Positions 8,565-18,206 of a stretch of 64,000 nt of DNA are shown here, piece by piece. The DNA is from Rhizobium croatiense. Its GTDB lineage: Bacteria > Pseudomonadota > Alphaproteobacteria > Rhizobiales > Rhizobiaceae. The DNA is taken from the NCBI RefSeq assembly GCF_019793465.1, contig NZ_JAILYJ010000022.1:38052-102051 (forward strand), in the 5' to 3' direction. Both the position numbers and the translations under genes were made by a program. The first letter of the stretch is position 1, and every line of letters starts with the position of its first letter. The notes beneath the pieces are model-generated. The model was not told where the DNA came from. It saw only the letters and a program-made list of their open reading frames with translations, and did not search any database.

Positions 8565-9457
8565 CCAAGTTTGACCCCATTATCGGCCGTTATCTCTATC
8601 TCACCGTAGAAGGTATCGAGTACCGCGTCTATTACGAAGAAGCGGGCCAGGGGATTCCGCTTCTCGTCGGTCATACGGCAGGGTCCGACGGTCGCCAATA
8701 CCGTCATATGCTTTGCGATTCCGACGTGACGAAAAATTTTCGCGTCATCGCGTTCGATCTGCCGTATCACGGCAAGTCCCTTCCCCCCTACGGCGTTCGC
8801 TGGTGGGAGAAGGAATACAACATGACCAAGAAGTTCATGATGGACTTCCAGCTCGAACTCTCAAAAGCGCTCGACCTAGACCGCCCCGTTTATTTGGGCA
8901 GCTCCATGGGCGGCCATCTCGCGATCGACCTGGCATCGAACTATCCGGACAACTTCCGCGCCACGATCTCGGTCGAAGGTGCGTTGCGCTCGGCGGCGGA
9001 GTACGTCGACGTCGGTATGGCTGGCATCCGCAGGGAGTTCGACAATCCAAACGTCAATCGCACCTCCATCGGTGCGGCGATGATGCTGAATATCTCACCG
9101 TACTCGCCAGAAGCGAATGTCCGTGAAATCCAGTGGGAATACAGCTGCGGTGGACCGGGAATCTTCGCGGGTGATCTTTATTACTACTACTACGACCACG
9201 ATGTGTCGCCAGAAGAAGCCAGCAAAATCGATACGTCGAAATGTATGCTATACTTCCTCACGGGCGAATACGATCCAAACACGTCCCCGGCCGATACCAA
9301 GATTGCTGCAGACCTGGTCAAAGGCTCCAAGTTTTGGACAATGGAAAAGCTCGGACATTTTCCCGTTACTGAGGACTATAGCGAGTTCCGGAAGTATCTG
9401 TTGCCGATTCTTGAGGAGATCCAACAGTCATCAGCAGCCCGGTCTAAGGTTGCCTGA
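8561..9457 (+). CDS. Alpha/beta hydrolase
   Basis: The product is 298 residues from ATG 8561. The nucleophile elbow is GSSMGG (about residues 110-115), the acid is probably in GEYDPNTSPAD, and the catalytic His in LGHFP. HTAGSDGRQYRH near residue 30 replaces the usual oxyanion HGxP. It is coupled to the SCP2-like gene and precedes the binding-protein gene. Likely substrates are an ester, lactone or enol-lactone formed from the imported compound, in the manner of PcaD or RutD; this is inference. It resembles the C-terminal part of the fused protein at 35144. Confidence 0.88.
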   Translation: MTKFDPIIGRYLYLTVEGIEYRVYYEEAGQGIPLLVGHTAGSDGRQYRHMLCDSDVTKNFRVIAFDLPYHGKSLPPYGVRWWEKEYNMTKKFMMDFQLELSKALDLDRPVYLGSSMGGHLAIDLASNYPDNFRATISVEGALRSAAEYVDVGMAGIRREFDNPNVNRTSIGAAMMLNISPYSPEANVREIQWEYSCGGPGIFAGDLYYYYYDHDVSPEEASKIDTSKCMLYFLTGEYDPNTSPADTKIAADLVKGSKFWTMEKLGHFPVTEDYSEFRKYLLPILEEIQQSSAARSKVA

Positions 9458-9482
9458 TCCTTTTCTCGGGAGGAGAACTTCA

Positions 9483-10649
9483 ATGAGGTGCATTCTGAAT
9501 GTCACACTTGGGGCGCTGATCTCGGTTAGCGCCCTGGCGACAACCGCTTACGCGGATGGTGTCGATCAGCTACCGGCTACAGAAAAGAAGATCTATGAAA
9601 CTGTAGATCCGCAGATTCCATTGGGGGCGAGCGCCTACAAAGACTTCAAGCCCAAAAAGGGTCCTCCGTGGAAGATCGGCTATGCAAGCAGCTACGCTGG
9701 CAACACCTGGCGAGCCGCAGCTCTCGATGCGGTCATGAGCGATCTTTTACCGCGATCAAAGGCTGCGGGCCTGGTGTCTGATGTCGTGGTCACCCAGTCG
9801 GATCTTAAAGACGCCGTTCAGATCCAGCAGATGCGTCAAATGGTGGACGAAGGCGTCGATGCAATCATCATCTGCTGCTCGAACGTCACGGCTCTTAATC
9901 AGACGATCGAATATGCCTACAAAGCCGGTGTGCCGGTGTTCTCATTTTCGGGCTACGTGACGTCGCCATACGCCATCAATGGCGCGGCCAATCACGCGCA
10001 GGGCGGTGCCGAGATGGCGACGTGGCTGGCGGAAAAAATAGGAAAGAAGGGCAATATCCTTCTCGTTTCTGGTATTCCCGGTTTCGCTTCTTCGGACAGC
10101 TTTGACAAAGCGGCTAAGGAAGCACTTGCTAAGTACCCCGACATAAAGATCGTCGGTGAAGTTGCAGGGAAGTGGACCGACCAGGTGGCCCAGGTCGAAG
10201 TTCAGAAGTTTCTTGCGACGAACCCGACGAAGATTGATGGGATCCTCACGCAGGGGGCCCAAGAGAACGGCGTTCTCAACGCAATGCTGCAGTCAGGTCG
10301 AGACATGATCCCGATTACTCTCGGGGGGGAAGCTTCCGCCGCGTGCTACTGGCGCAAGAACCCCGAGTTTGTGGACAGGAGTTTCCATATTTGGCCGCCG
10401 CGTCGCGAGATGCAACAGATGTGGGAGATCATGCTCCGCACATTGGAGGGACAAGGCCCTAAGGTTCAGTCCTTCCTTCGACCCGTCTTGCCTTACACCA
10501 TCGATGAAGTCCGCGCGGCAATACCAGAAGATTGCGACTTGAACTCGACAGACTTCGTGGAGCCCAAGGCGGACGGGTGGTTTCCTGCTGCGATTGCTGC
10601 AGACTACTTCGAACGCCCGGCTAATCCCTGGAAGCCTGTGTCGAAGTGA
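9483..10649 (+). CDS. CUT2-type ABC transporter substrate-binding protein (binding protein A1)
   Basis: The product is 388 residues from ATG 9483 behind GGGAGGAG. Residues 1-25 are a secretion signal ending TAYADG. The mature part has the Peripla_BP_4 fold, with WKIGYASSYAGNTWRAA at the start of the first lobe and DAIIICCSNVTALNQTIEYA in the ligand region. Two close paralogues lie at 26874 and 41287, but only this one is next to ATPase and permease genes. The conserved LGGEASAACYW and FHxWPPR segments shared by all three suggest the same or similar ligand. A strong hairpin follows the gene. Confidence 0.92.
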   Translation: MRCILNVTLGALISVSALATTAYADGVDQLPATEKKIYETVDPQIPLGASAYKDFKPKKGPPWKIGYASSYAGNTWRAAALDAVMSDLLPRSKAAGLVSDVVVTQSDLKDAVQIQQMRQMVDEGVDAIIICCSNVTALNQTIEYAYKAGVPVFSFSGYVTSPYAINGAANHAQGGAEMATWLAEKIGKKGNILLVSGIPGFASSDSFDKAAKEALAKYPDIKIVGEVAGKWTDQVAQVEVQKFLATNPTKIDGILTQGAQENGVLNAMLQSGRDMIPITLGGEASAACYWRKNPEFVDRSFHIWPPRREMQQMWEIMLRTLEGQGPKVQSFLRPVLPYTIDEVRAAIPEDCDLNSTDFVEPKADGWFPAAIAADYFERPANPWKPVSK

Positions 10650-10654
10650 AACTG

Positions 10655-10686
10655 TTCTGCCCGGTGGGTCTTGCCACCGGACAGAA
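10655..10686 (+). terminator. Hairpin between binding protein A1 and its ATPase
   Basis: TTCTGCCCGGTGG (10655-10667) pairs with CCACCGGACAGAA (10674-10686) around a 6-base loop with one mismatch, followed by GTTTCTCTT. It can act as a leaky terminator or RNA stabiliser that gives more binding protein than membrane components. Confidence 0.6.
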
Positions 10687-10740
10687 GTTTCTCTTGTGGG
10701 AGGACCGCCTCGCGCGGCCGTTGGGATTAGAGGATCTCCG

Positions 10741-12294
10741 ATGCAAAACCAAACTACGATCAAGTTGATCAATGTTGCCAAGTCTTTCGGCGAGACTAAG
10801 GCCTTAAAGAAGTGTGATTTTGAAGCCCGGGCCGGAGAAGTGCACGCCATCGTCGGAGAGAATGGAAGTGGCAAAAGCACGATGGCGAAGATCATGTCTG
10901 GAGTGTTGCACCCAGATTCCGGGAGCGTTTCGGTCCTTGGAGAAGAGATTTCGACTCCGACTGACGCCAAGCGCATCGGGCTGACAACGATCTTCCAGGA
11001 AGTGCTGGTGGCCGACGAGGCCAGTGTATTGGAAAACCTGTATGTCGGGCGCGACGGCATCTTCCGCTCGCAGGGCGGCAGTGGTCGGCGTACCGAGGCT
11101 GAGGAGATCCTGAAACGCCTCGTCGGCAAGCCCGTGGATCTCGATCAGAACGTTGGGGCATTGCCTCTGAGCGTCAAGCAATGGATAGTTATTGCGCGAG
11201 CGGTCTTGCGCAGGCCGAAGGTCCTCATCCTCGATGAATCGTCTGCGGCATTAGACCTCGATTCCACGATCCGCCTCCACGAGGAAATTGATCGTCTCCG
11301 TAGGGAAGGTGCGACCGTGCTGATCGTAACGCATCGGATCGCTGAACTTGTCCGCATCGCCGATCGAGCCACGATCCTTCGCGACGGCGTCACCATTGGT
11401 ACGCTCGAGAAGCATGAAATAACTGAAGAGAACCTGCTTTCAATGATGACGCCCGCGGACCGAAACGCAAGCGACGCGAAGGCGTACGAATCAAAGCAAG
11501 TAGGCGCCGCCGCGCCGGCCGTGGTAGCGGTAAGAGACCTCGTTACTCACAGCGCGGCAGCGCCCTTCGATTTCGATCTACCGAAAGGAGCGATCATCGG
11601 TGTTGCAGGACTCGACGGGCAGGGGCAGGACGCTTTCGTACGCGCCGTTGCGGGTATCATCCAGCCTTTTGGTGGTAATGTCCAAGTCTGGTCATCCAGC
11701 ACCGAGAGAATGAAAAAGGTCGCATCGCTCGAAGACGCTACCAAAGCAGGAATCTCGTATATTTCCGGCGACCGCAAGCGTGAAGGTATCTTCCCTCAGC
11801 AGAGCATCTTCGAAAATCTTGCCATCGGCGTCTATCGAAAGAACCTCGGTCCTCTTGGTATAATCAATAAGGCCGGCCTCAAACCCATGTTCAAACGCGA
11901 GGTGGATCGGCTCCGGATTAAGATTGGAAGTCCGGCGAACAAGATCACCTCACTGTCGGGCGGAAATCAGCAAAAAGTTTTGATCGGCCGTGCCTTTGCA
12001 AACGAACCGTCCGTCATCGTCCTTAACGATCCCGCTCGCGGTGTCGACCTCGGAACGAAGCGCGATCTCTACCGCGAACTGCGCCTGTTCACGGAGAAGG
12101 GTGGCAGCGTGATTTATCTATCAAGCGAAATCGAAGAGTTCATCGGCTTTGCGGACCGCGTCGACGTCTTCTTTGCTGGAAGGCTTTTCCGGTCGCTAGC
12201 AGGCGAGGACATAGCGGAAGAGCCAATCTTGGCCGCAATGTTTGGAAAATCGCCAAACGCCTCCATCGAGTTCGATCTGGAAAGGACTGCATGA
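10741..12294 (+). CDS. CUT2-type ABC transporter ATP-binding protein (tandem NBD)
   Basis: The product is 517 residues from ATG 10741. The first nucleotide-binding domain has Walker A GENGSGKS, a signature-like LSVKQ and Walker B VLILDESSAA. The second has a degenerate Walker A (GVAGLDGQGQDA), signature LSGGNQQ and Walker B SVIVLNDPARG. A degenerate second Walker A is normal for the MglA/RbsA/AraG class. The stop overlaps the next start by 4 bases (ATGA). It should energise the permeases at 12291 and 13277 with binding protein A1, and perhaps A2 and A3. Confidence 0.93.
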   Translation: MQNQTTIKLINVAKSFGETKALKKCDFEARAGEVHAIVGENGSGKSTMAKIMSGVLHPDSGSVSVLGEEISTPTDAKRIGLTTIFQEVLVADEASVLENLYVGRDGIFRSQGGSGRRTEAEEILKRLVGKPVDLDQNVGALPLSVKQWIVIARAVLRRPKVLILDESSAALDLDSTIRLHEEIDRLRREGATVLIVTHRIAELVRIADRATILRDGVTIGTLEKHEITEENLLSMMTPADRNASDAKAYESKQVGAAAPAVVAVRDLVTHSAAAPFDFDLPKGAIIGVAGLDGQGQDAFVRAVAGIIQPFGGNVQVWSSSTERMKKVASLEDATKAGISYISGDRKREGIFPQQSIFENLAIGVYRKNLGPLGIINKAGLKPMFKREVDRLRIKIGSPANKITSLSGGNQQKVLIGRAFANEPSVIVLNDPARGVDLGTKRDLYRELRLFTEKGGSVIYLSSEIEEFIGFADRVDVFFAGRLFRSLAGEDIAEEPILAAMFGKSPNASIEFDLERTA

Positions 12295-13265
12295 TGTCTG
12301 GAATCGCATTCCGTCAAATCACCCAGGACCGTTCCCTCTTCGTGCCGGCCGGCCTATTCATTGTCCTTTTGGTCGCCGTTGCCCTACGCGGACACGGGCT
12401 ATTCACGAACAACGGCCTCGCAGGTGCAATCCTTGTCGCCACGCCCTTGATTCTAACGGCGCTTGCCCTCACCCCCATTGTCATGGCGGGTCGTGGAGCA
12501 GTGGACCTTTCAGTTGGCCCCTTGATGGGGTTCATCAACGTTACCCTTATTACCTGGCTTGTGGGTAACGGAATTACCAACCCTATCGCAGTGATAGTAT
12601 GGGCAGTCGGCCTGGGAGCGGCATTCCAGCTACTCCAGGCGCTGGTTATCATTTATGTGCGTGTCGCTCCGATAATCGTTACGCTGTCGGGTTTTCTTGT
12701 CCTCTCCGGGTTGAACCTGATGGTGATGTCCCGACCGGGTGGAGTCGCGCCCGACTGGATGCTTAGCTGGGGGGCGGGGACCGACATCATGTCACCTGTT
12801 TTGCTGTTGCTGGTTGCAGCGTATGCATTATGGCTCCTTCTCAGGGGGACTATGTTTTACCGCAACCTTCGCATGACGGGTGCGGATGAGCGCATGGCGT
12901 ATACGAGCGGCGTTCGAGTGGACGCAGTCCGCATCATCGCCCACGTTGTTGGTGGAGCATTCGCTGGACTTGCCGCCCTCAGCTACACGGCGCTGATCTC
13001 CTCTGGTGATCCGACGCAGGGCAGCACCTACACCCTTCAGGCTGTTACGGCCCTGGTTCTCGGAGGTGCGAGCCTCTCCGGTGGTCGTGGTGGAGCACTT
13101 GGATCTACGCTTGGCGCGATCAACATGTTCCTCATCTCCTATCTCCTCTCCACCTTCAACTTCGGCACGGTTTCGGGGTTCGTTACCCAGATGGCATTCG
13201 GCTTAATCCTCGTCGGATCACTTCTCGTGAACGTCTTTGTCATCAGTCGCCGCGCGGTTGTGTAA
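12291..13265 (+). CDS. CUT2-type ABC transporter permease 1
   Basis: The product is 324 residues, hydrophobic throughout, with the BPD_transp_2 features GRGAVDLSVGPLMG (N-terminal half) and ALVLGGASLSGGRGG (EAA-like cytoplasmic loop near the C-terminus). The start overlaps the ATPase stop. It forms a heterodimer with the product of 13277. Confidence 0.9.
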   Translation: MMSGIAFRQITQDRSLFVPAGLFIVLLVAVALRGHGLFTNNGLAGAILVATPLILTALALTPIVMAGRGAVDLSVGPLMGFINVTLITWLVGNGITNPIAVIVWAVGLGAAFQLLQALVIIYVRVAPIIVTLSGFLVLSGLNLMVMSRPGGVAPDWMLSWGAGTDIMSPVLLLLVAAYALWLLLRGTMFYRNLRMTGADERMAYTSGVRVDAVRIIAHVVGGAFAGLAALSYTALISSGDPTQGSTYTLQAVTALVLGGASLSGGRGGALGSTLGAINMFLISYLLSTFNFGTVSGFVTQMAFGLILVGSLLVNVFVISRRAVV

Positions 13266-13276
13266 GGAGCAAGATA

Positions 13277-14296
13277 ATGGTCGCGACAGTTATGAATTCC
13301 GAAATCAAATCGGCTCAGAAGTCTAACCCGCTCAAGGCTCATCGGAGCATCGTCATTGGCTTTGTTCTTCTGGCCTCTCTCTTAGCACTCGGTGCATTGC
13401 TGGTCCCCGGCTTCGTATCATCCCAAAACGCGCGTTCAATCCTTCTTCTCGCAGCGTTTCTGGGGCTTGCCTCCATTGGCCAGACCCTGTGCGCTCTGGT
13501 CGGTGCGCTCGATCTTTCGATACCATATATTATTGGAGGCGCGAACATCCTCCTTCCCAGCCTTATGGTCGCAGGTATTCCCGCTCCCCTCGCGATGCTG
13601 GTTGTCATGCTCCTCGGTGCGCTTGTCGGGGCCGCCAATGGCGCCCTGAGCTTCCGTCTCCAAGGGCAAGCGCTGATCATGTCGCTCGGAGTTGGCTTCG
13701 CGGCCGTCGGTGCGGTCCAGATCTACACCTCACTCGGCTCGGCGTTTGGTGGTACAGTGTTTGCTCCGGTACCCGAATGGCTGAGGAACATTTCGGCGTT
13801 CAACGGAAAGTTTTTCGGCCTGTCGCTGCCTCCGGTCATCGTGATCTGGGCTATCGTCGCCATCGCGCTTGGATGGTTCATGTACAACACCTGGTTTGGC
13901 CGCAGCATTTACGCCGTCGGCGGAAGCCGGACGGCGGCCGCCCGCCTCGGAATCTCCGAATTCAAGGTCTGGACCGTCATCCATAGCGTCAGCGGTGCCA
14001 TGTCTGCAATCACGGGCATGCTGCTACTAGGGTTTTCCGGTGGTGGCTTCGTCGGCGTGGGCGACCCTTATCTTTTCACCACCGTAGCAGCGGTGGTGAT
14101 TGGAGGGACGTCGCTTCTTGGTGGGGCGGGCGGCTATGGCGCGACAGTGCTCGGTGTTCTTGTCCTGACTGTACTGACCTCGCTTCTAGTTGGCCTCGGA
14201 CTGAACTTTCCGGCGCAGCAGGCTGTCGTCGGTCTGCTCATCGTTCCGATGGTCGCGATATACGCACGGTCACCACACATTCGAAATCAGATATGA
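13277..14296 (+). CDS. CUT2-type ABC transporter permease 2
   Basis: The product is 339 residues from ATG 13277 behind AAGGAG, 11 bases after permease 1. Hydrophobic segments run through the chain. GALDLSIPYIIGG and VVIGGTSLLGGAGGYG are the two family hallmarks. It is the second half of the membrane channel of the first transporter. Confidence 0.9.
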   Translation: MVATVMNSEIKSAQKSNPLKAHRSIVIGFVLLASLLALGALLVPGFVSSQNARSILLLAAFLGLASIGQTLCALVGALDLSIPYIIGGANILLPSLMVAGIPAPLAMLVVMLLGALVGAANGALSFRLQGQALIMSLGVGFAAVGAVQIYTSLGSAFGGTVFAPVPEWLRNISAFNGKFFGLSLPPVIVIWAIVAIALGWFMYNTWFGRSIYAVGGSRTAAARLGISEFKVWTVIHSVSGAMSAITGMLLLGFSGGGFVGVGDPYLFTTVAAVVIGGTSLLGGAGGYGATVLGVLVLTVLTSLLVGLGLNFPAQQAVVGLLIVPMVAIYARSPHIRNQI

Positions 14297-14319
14297 TCAA
14301 TGCATAGAAAGGAAGATCC

Positions 14320-15807
14320 ATGGCAATCTCCAGCACCCTGCTAGGCCGTTTGAAGGACCAGACTCTCGTTCGCGAGCAGATGCTGGTTGGAGGAAAGTGG
14401 TCGAGCGAAGGGGTAAACGGCACACGCATCAACGTGCTAAACCCCTCCACGATGGACGTCCTTGCCTCTTTGCCTAGCGCTGGCCTTGCTGAAGTGCGAG
14501 CCTCTATCGATGCTGCAAAGGCTGCACAGAAGAAGTGGGCTAGGGTTTCGGCGAAGGAACGCTCGCTGATCATGCGGAAGTTCTACGAAGAGGTGGTAGC
14601 TAACGCTGAAGACCTGGCCGTAATTCTGACATCGGAAATGGGCAAGCCACTGGCGGAAGCGCGTGGCGAGATTGCTTACGGCGCTTCCTACATCGAATGG
14701 TTCGGTGAGGAAGCCAAGCGTGTCTATGGTGACACCATTCCAGGTCACCAGGCCGACAAGCGACTGCTTGTCATCAAGCAGCCGGTTGGCGTTGTGGCCG
14801 CCATCGCTCCTTGGAACTTTCCGTCGGCGATGGTGTGCCGCAAGATCGCGCCGGCGCTCGCGTCCGGCTGCGCGATCGTATTCAAGCCTGCTGCCGAGAC
14901 TCCGTTATCGGCGCTTGCATTGGCGATCCTCGCGGAGCGTGCCGGAATACCCGATGGCTTGTTCAGCGTCCTCCCGACGGATAATGCAAGAATGTTTGGC
15001 GAGGAGGTCTGCTCCAACCCGGTCGTCAAGAAACTGACCTTCACCGGTTCGACCGAAGTTGGCCGTATCTTGATGGCGCAAGGCGCCCAGAAGATCATGA
15101 AGCTGAGCCTGGAACTCGGCGGCAATGCGCCGTTTATCGTTTTCGACGATGCAGATCTCGACCAGGCGGTCGAGGGGGCTATGCTTTCTAAGTTTCGTAA
15201 CGCGGGTCAAACCTGCGTGTGCGCGAACCGTATTTACGTACAGAGCGGGATCCATGACAGGTTCGTCGAGAAGCTGGCAATGCGCGTGAGTGCCTTGCAG
15301 GTTCTTGACGGGTTTGAGAGCGGGGCGACGATCGGCCCGTTGATCAACGATGAAGCGGTAGCAAAGCTCTATGGTCATATCGATGACGCTGTGACCAAGG
15401 GTGCGACTGTCGTGGTTGGTGGTGACCGCGATGCTCGCGGAGGCACGTTCGTCCAACCAACGCTTCTCTCGGGTGCCACAAAGGATATGAAGGTTGCGCG
15501 TGAGGAAACCTTCGCGCCTCTGGCTCCGGTGTTCAAGTTCGATACTGTCGAGGAAGTCATCGAACTCGCGAACGATACGGAATTCGGCTTGGCAGCCTAC
15601 TTTTTCGCCAACGACCTCAGGAACGTTTGGAAGGTCACAGAGGCGCTGGAATACGGCATGGTTGGCGTGAACACGGGTCTGATTTCCACCGAATTAGCGC
15701 CATTCGGCGGCGTCAAGCAATCCGGCTTCGGCCGAGAGGGCTCAAAGTACGGAATGGATGACTTCTTATCCATGAAATACGTCTGCATGGGCGGGATCGG
15801 CGCATAG
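14320..15807 (+). CDS. NAD(P)-dependent aldehyde dehydrogenase, succinate-semialdehyde dehydrogenase-like
   Basis: The product is 495 residues from ATG 14320 behind AAAGGAAG. APWNFPSAM binds the cofactor, FTGSTEVGRIL precedes the catalytic Glu in LELGGNAP, and the catalytic Cys is in NAGQTCVCANR. The C-terminal GVNTGLISTELAPFGGVKQSG is typical of the GabD class. It is the last gene of the operon and would oxidise the aldehyde made by one of the alcohol dehydrogenases or hydrolases encoded in the regulon. Family members act on succinate semialdehyde and related semialdehydes; the substrate here is unproven. Confidence 0.92.
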   Translation: MAISSTLLGRLKDQTLVREQMLVGGKWSSEGVNGTRINVLNPSTMDVLASLPSAGLAEVRASIDAAKAAQKKWARVSAKERSLIMRKFYEEVVANAEDLAVILTSEMGKPLAEARGEIAYGASYIEWFGEEAKRVYGDTIPGHQADKRLLVIKQPVGVVAAIAPWNFPSAMVCRKIAPALASGCAIVFKPAAETPLSALALAILAERAGIPDGLFSVLPTDNARMFGEEVCSNPVVKKLTFTGSTEVGRILMAQGAQKIMKLSLELGGNAPFIVFDDADLDQAVEGAMLSKFRNAGQTCVCANRIYVQSGIHDRFVEKLAMRVSALQVLDGFESGATIGPLINDEAVAKLYGHIDDAVTKGATVVVGGDRDARGGTFVQPTLLSGATKDMKVAREETFAPLAPVFKFDTVEEVIELANDTEFGLAAYFFANDLRNVWKVTEALEYGMVGVNTGLISTELAPFGGVKQSGFGREGSKYGMDDFLSMKYVCMGGIGA

Positions 15808-16345
15808 CGATCGCCCAAGGGTCGCTCGCCGACTGAACTTAAAGGGGGAGAGGTCTGTTGAATAGAGGCAGGACAGCAACATCCTCTCCGCCGGTTGCGA
15901 GGTCTCAAAAGGCTGGACTTTTCTAGAGGTTTCGCGGGAGCTGTCCTACGGATCTTCCCTTCCGACCCCTTCTGGGGCCGGCCTTGCAGACGAGATTTCT
16001 GCCTGTCTTTTCGATTGTCGATCCTTCCGCCAATGCCCTACAAGGTAAGTCTTTCCCAGATAGCTTGTAGCCTTCGAAGAGGTAACACGACATGAACGAG
16101 CTGTTGCACCGTGGCGTTGTCGTTTCAACGTATCGGAGTCCTGAGCAGGAGCATGATCACCACCCGATCGATGCACGCGTTCGTCCTGAAATCGATCAGG
16201 CCGACGATGCTGCACGTGCCAGCGTGGAGGGTCAAGCGAAAGCCATTCGCGTCAACCAGCGACGCGTCAAGGTGTAGTTGTCGGCGGCCGCACCCTCAGT
16301 GTCGGTTTGACGTAGCCGCCGATCTTCGCCGGCGCCAGGCCTTTA
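15808..16345. other. 540 bp without a recognised gene, next to intron debris
   Basis: After the aldehyde dehydrogenase stop no domain-bearing frame is visible on either strand. The right part (about 16080-16345) abuts the truncated 3' side of the group II intron and is probably the debris of another insertion, which I could not name. Confidence 0.4.
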
Positions 16346-17356
16346 TGGTAGATCCGGATGCGTCCGGGTCATCCAGACGTCAAACGCGTAATGCAGGAAG
16401 AGATTCGATAGGATCGGGCTGACCACGCCCCCTTGCGGGGTACCACGCATCCGCTCAATGACTTCTCCGTTCTTTTCCATAGGCGCGGTCAACCATCTTT
16501 CGATGTAGAGCAGAGCCCAGTTGCATTTAACGTCTTTTCTGACCGTCTTCAGCAAGAGATCATGCGGAAGATTGTCGAACAGCTTTGATGTCGGATTCCG
16601 GATCAATCATCTGCTTGACCACCATCTGCGCGATCCGATCACTGACCGCCGATTCCAGATCTTGTAGAGATTTCTCGCAAGGTCTTTGTCAAACATCTCC
16701 AGGGTCTCACCGTCCACCCGGCTGCACCACGGTTGGCTTTGACCGCTTTGTAAGCTTCGTACACTTGCCGCTTCTCAATCCGAAACGGCTTGTCTGTCGT
16801 ACCTATCGAAGTCCTGTTTCCAGTTGTTCCAAACAATACGACCACCTGATCCGATCCCTTTGCTCCGGCCCCATTACAGGGCCCTCAACGCTCATACGGA
16901 TCGGTCCGCCCCAGTCTCCTGCATCGGTACTCTCGCCTTACGGTTTCTCCGCTTGGGCTTCTCCCTTGGCATCAGGAGCCTGGTTCCTGCAGTTCCGGGT
17001 GAAAGCCTGTGTCCAACTCACGCCCCCTCTACGCCGGTCGCCGCCCGCCCAATCATCAGGCACCCGGCGGACTTGTCCCAGGATGACGAAACAGTCCTGG
17101 TTTCGACGACGCTTATATTCATAACGGCGCGTCTTCGGAGGGTTCACTTTCGTTCGTCTTCGGACACGCACCTGCTCGGATCTCGTCCGAACTTTTCATC
17201 CGGCGCTCACCACCACGGCTCTTTACCGCAGCAGCTCGGACTGGTTTGAGACCCGCTCCTGAAAGCCGATCCCGGAGGGCCATCCTCCATCATTCACGCA
17301 GCTTCACGTTACGGGGTTAGCTCACACTGAACTCCTTCCGTGCCTCTGCAGCACAC
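16346..17356 (-). mobile_element. Truncated group II intron with decayed reverse transcriptase
   Basis: On the minus strand the intron appears to begin with GTGTGC at 17356-17351, matching the GUGYG 5' consensus. Ribozyme-like sequence follows, including GGCGAGAGTACCGATGCAGG near 16940. The encoded protein starts around 16801 with KPFRIEKRQVYEAYKAVKAN. It then shifts frame (NLYKIWNR; DRIAQMVVKQMI) and has an internal gap before FDNLPHDLLLK. It continues through RGTPQGGVVSPILSNLFLHYAFD and stops at THPDLP, before the YADD catalytic motif. No domain V was found. The element is therefore dead. Plus-strand frames over this segment are shadows of the ribozyme. Confidence 0.8.
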
Positions 17357-17811
17357 TTTCGTCGATGAAGATCAGTTTCTCCGGATCGAGGTCCAATTGA
17401 CCATCGAACCAGGCGCGCCGGCGCTTCAGGACGTCCGGTCGGTCCTGCTCCAGTGCGTGTGCGGTCCTTTTTAAAGGTCCACCCACGGCTTCGAAGCCAA
17501 GCGCCAAGTGCGCTGCGGCTGATCTTCACCTGCCGCTCGACGGACAAGCGCTCAACCATCTCATCGAGCGTCACATCCCTACGCTCGTTGATCAACGCGA
17601 CAACGAATTCCTCGTGTGCATCCACTGCCGAAGGTCGTCTCCAGCCCTGTGGCCGAGCAGTCAGCTCACCCTCTTTCGCTCTTGCAATCCAGCGGATCGC
17701 CGTCGAAATCCCAACTCCGAAACGAGCCGCAGCCTGTCGAGCCGACATGCCCGCCGCAGACGCTTTCAAAACCCGTATTCGAAGATCATCGCTCAGGGCC
17801 TGTCCCATCAT
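17357..17811 (-). pseudogene. IS630-family transposase, 5' part, split by the group II intron
   Basis: The minus-strand start at 17811 gives MMGQALSDDLRIRVLKASAAG, an IS630-type helix-turn-helix. The frame shifts by one base in an A-rich run near 17470 (after WTFKK). The continuation TAHALEQDRPDVLKRRRAWF and KLIFIDE follows in another frame. The intron begins right after FIDE, the first Asp of the DDE triad region. The rest of the transposase is absent from the other side of the intron remnant. RmInt1 of S. meliloti is known to insert into an IS630-type transposase in a comparable way. Confidence 0.8.
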
Positions 17812-18206
17812 CCACCTCTTCTCTGTGGAGTTGAATCAGCTTCGATGGACGCCGTCACATCACAATCGATTCATCGATCGCAGGACTTGCTCTAGGTCGC
17901 TCGTGGCGGGGCGAAACTCGGTTGCTGAAAACGATGATGCTCTTCGAACGGCGCCAAATGAAATTTTGCCGGCTGCATCCTCCTTGTAAGCGCGGACGAT
18001 CCATTGGACGCCTGACTATCCTTAAAACGTCGTCTTTTTGCATTCGAGACGGGCAGGAAAGGCTTCATTAACCAACGCAACCAATAGGTATTCTCAGCTA
18101 TGTCACAGACCCACAAGATTGATCTGCCGTTCGAATGAATGAAACGGCAATTGGAAGATTTGAGTAGACAAGTCGATCGTCCACCTCACCTAAAAGGTTT
18201 GCCTTT
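17812..18206. other. 395 bp intergenic, no gene seen
   Basis: The stretch probably contains the outer end of the IS630 remnant and the promoter of the first chemoreceptor gene. No clear terminal inverted repeat could be set. Confidence 0.35.

Noticed and set aside
9117..9482. In-frame extension upstream of binding protein A1
   Set aside because: It runs over the end of the hydrolase gene in another frame; the signal peptide starts cleanly at 9483 behind a good ribosome binding site.
16585..17249. Plus-strand open frames over the intron
   Set aside because: They are antisense to the ribozyme and reverse transcriptase and are common false annotations at group II introns.
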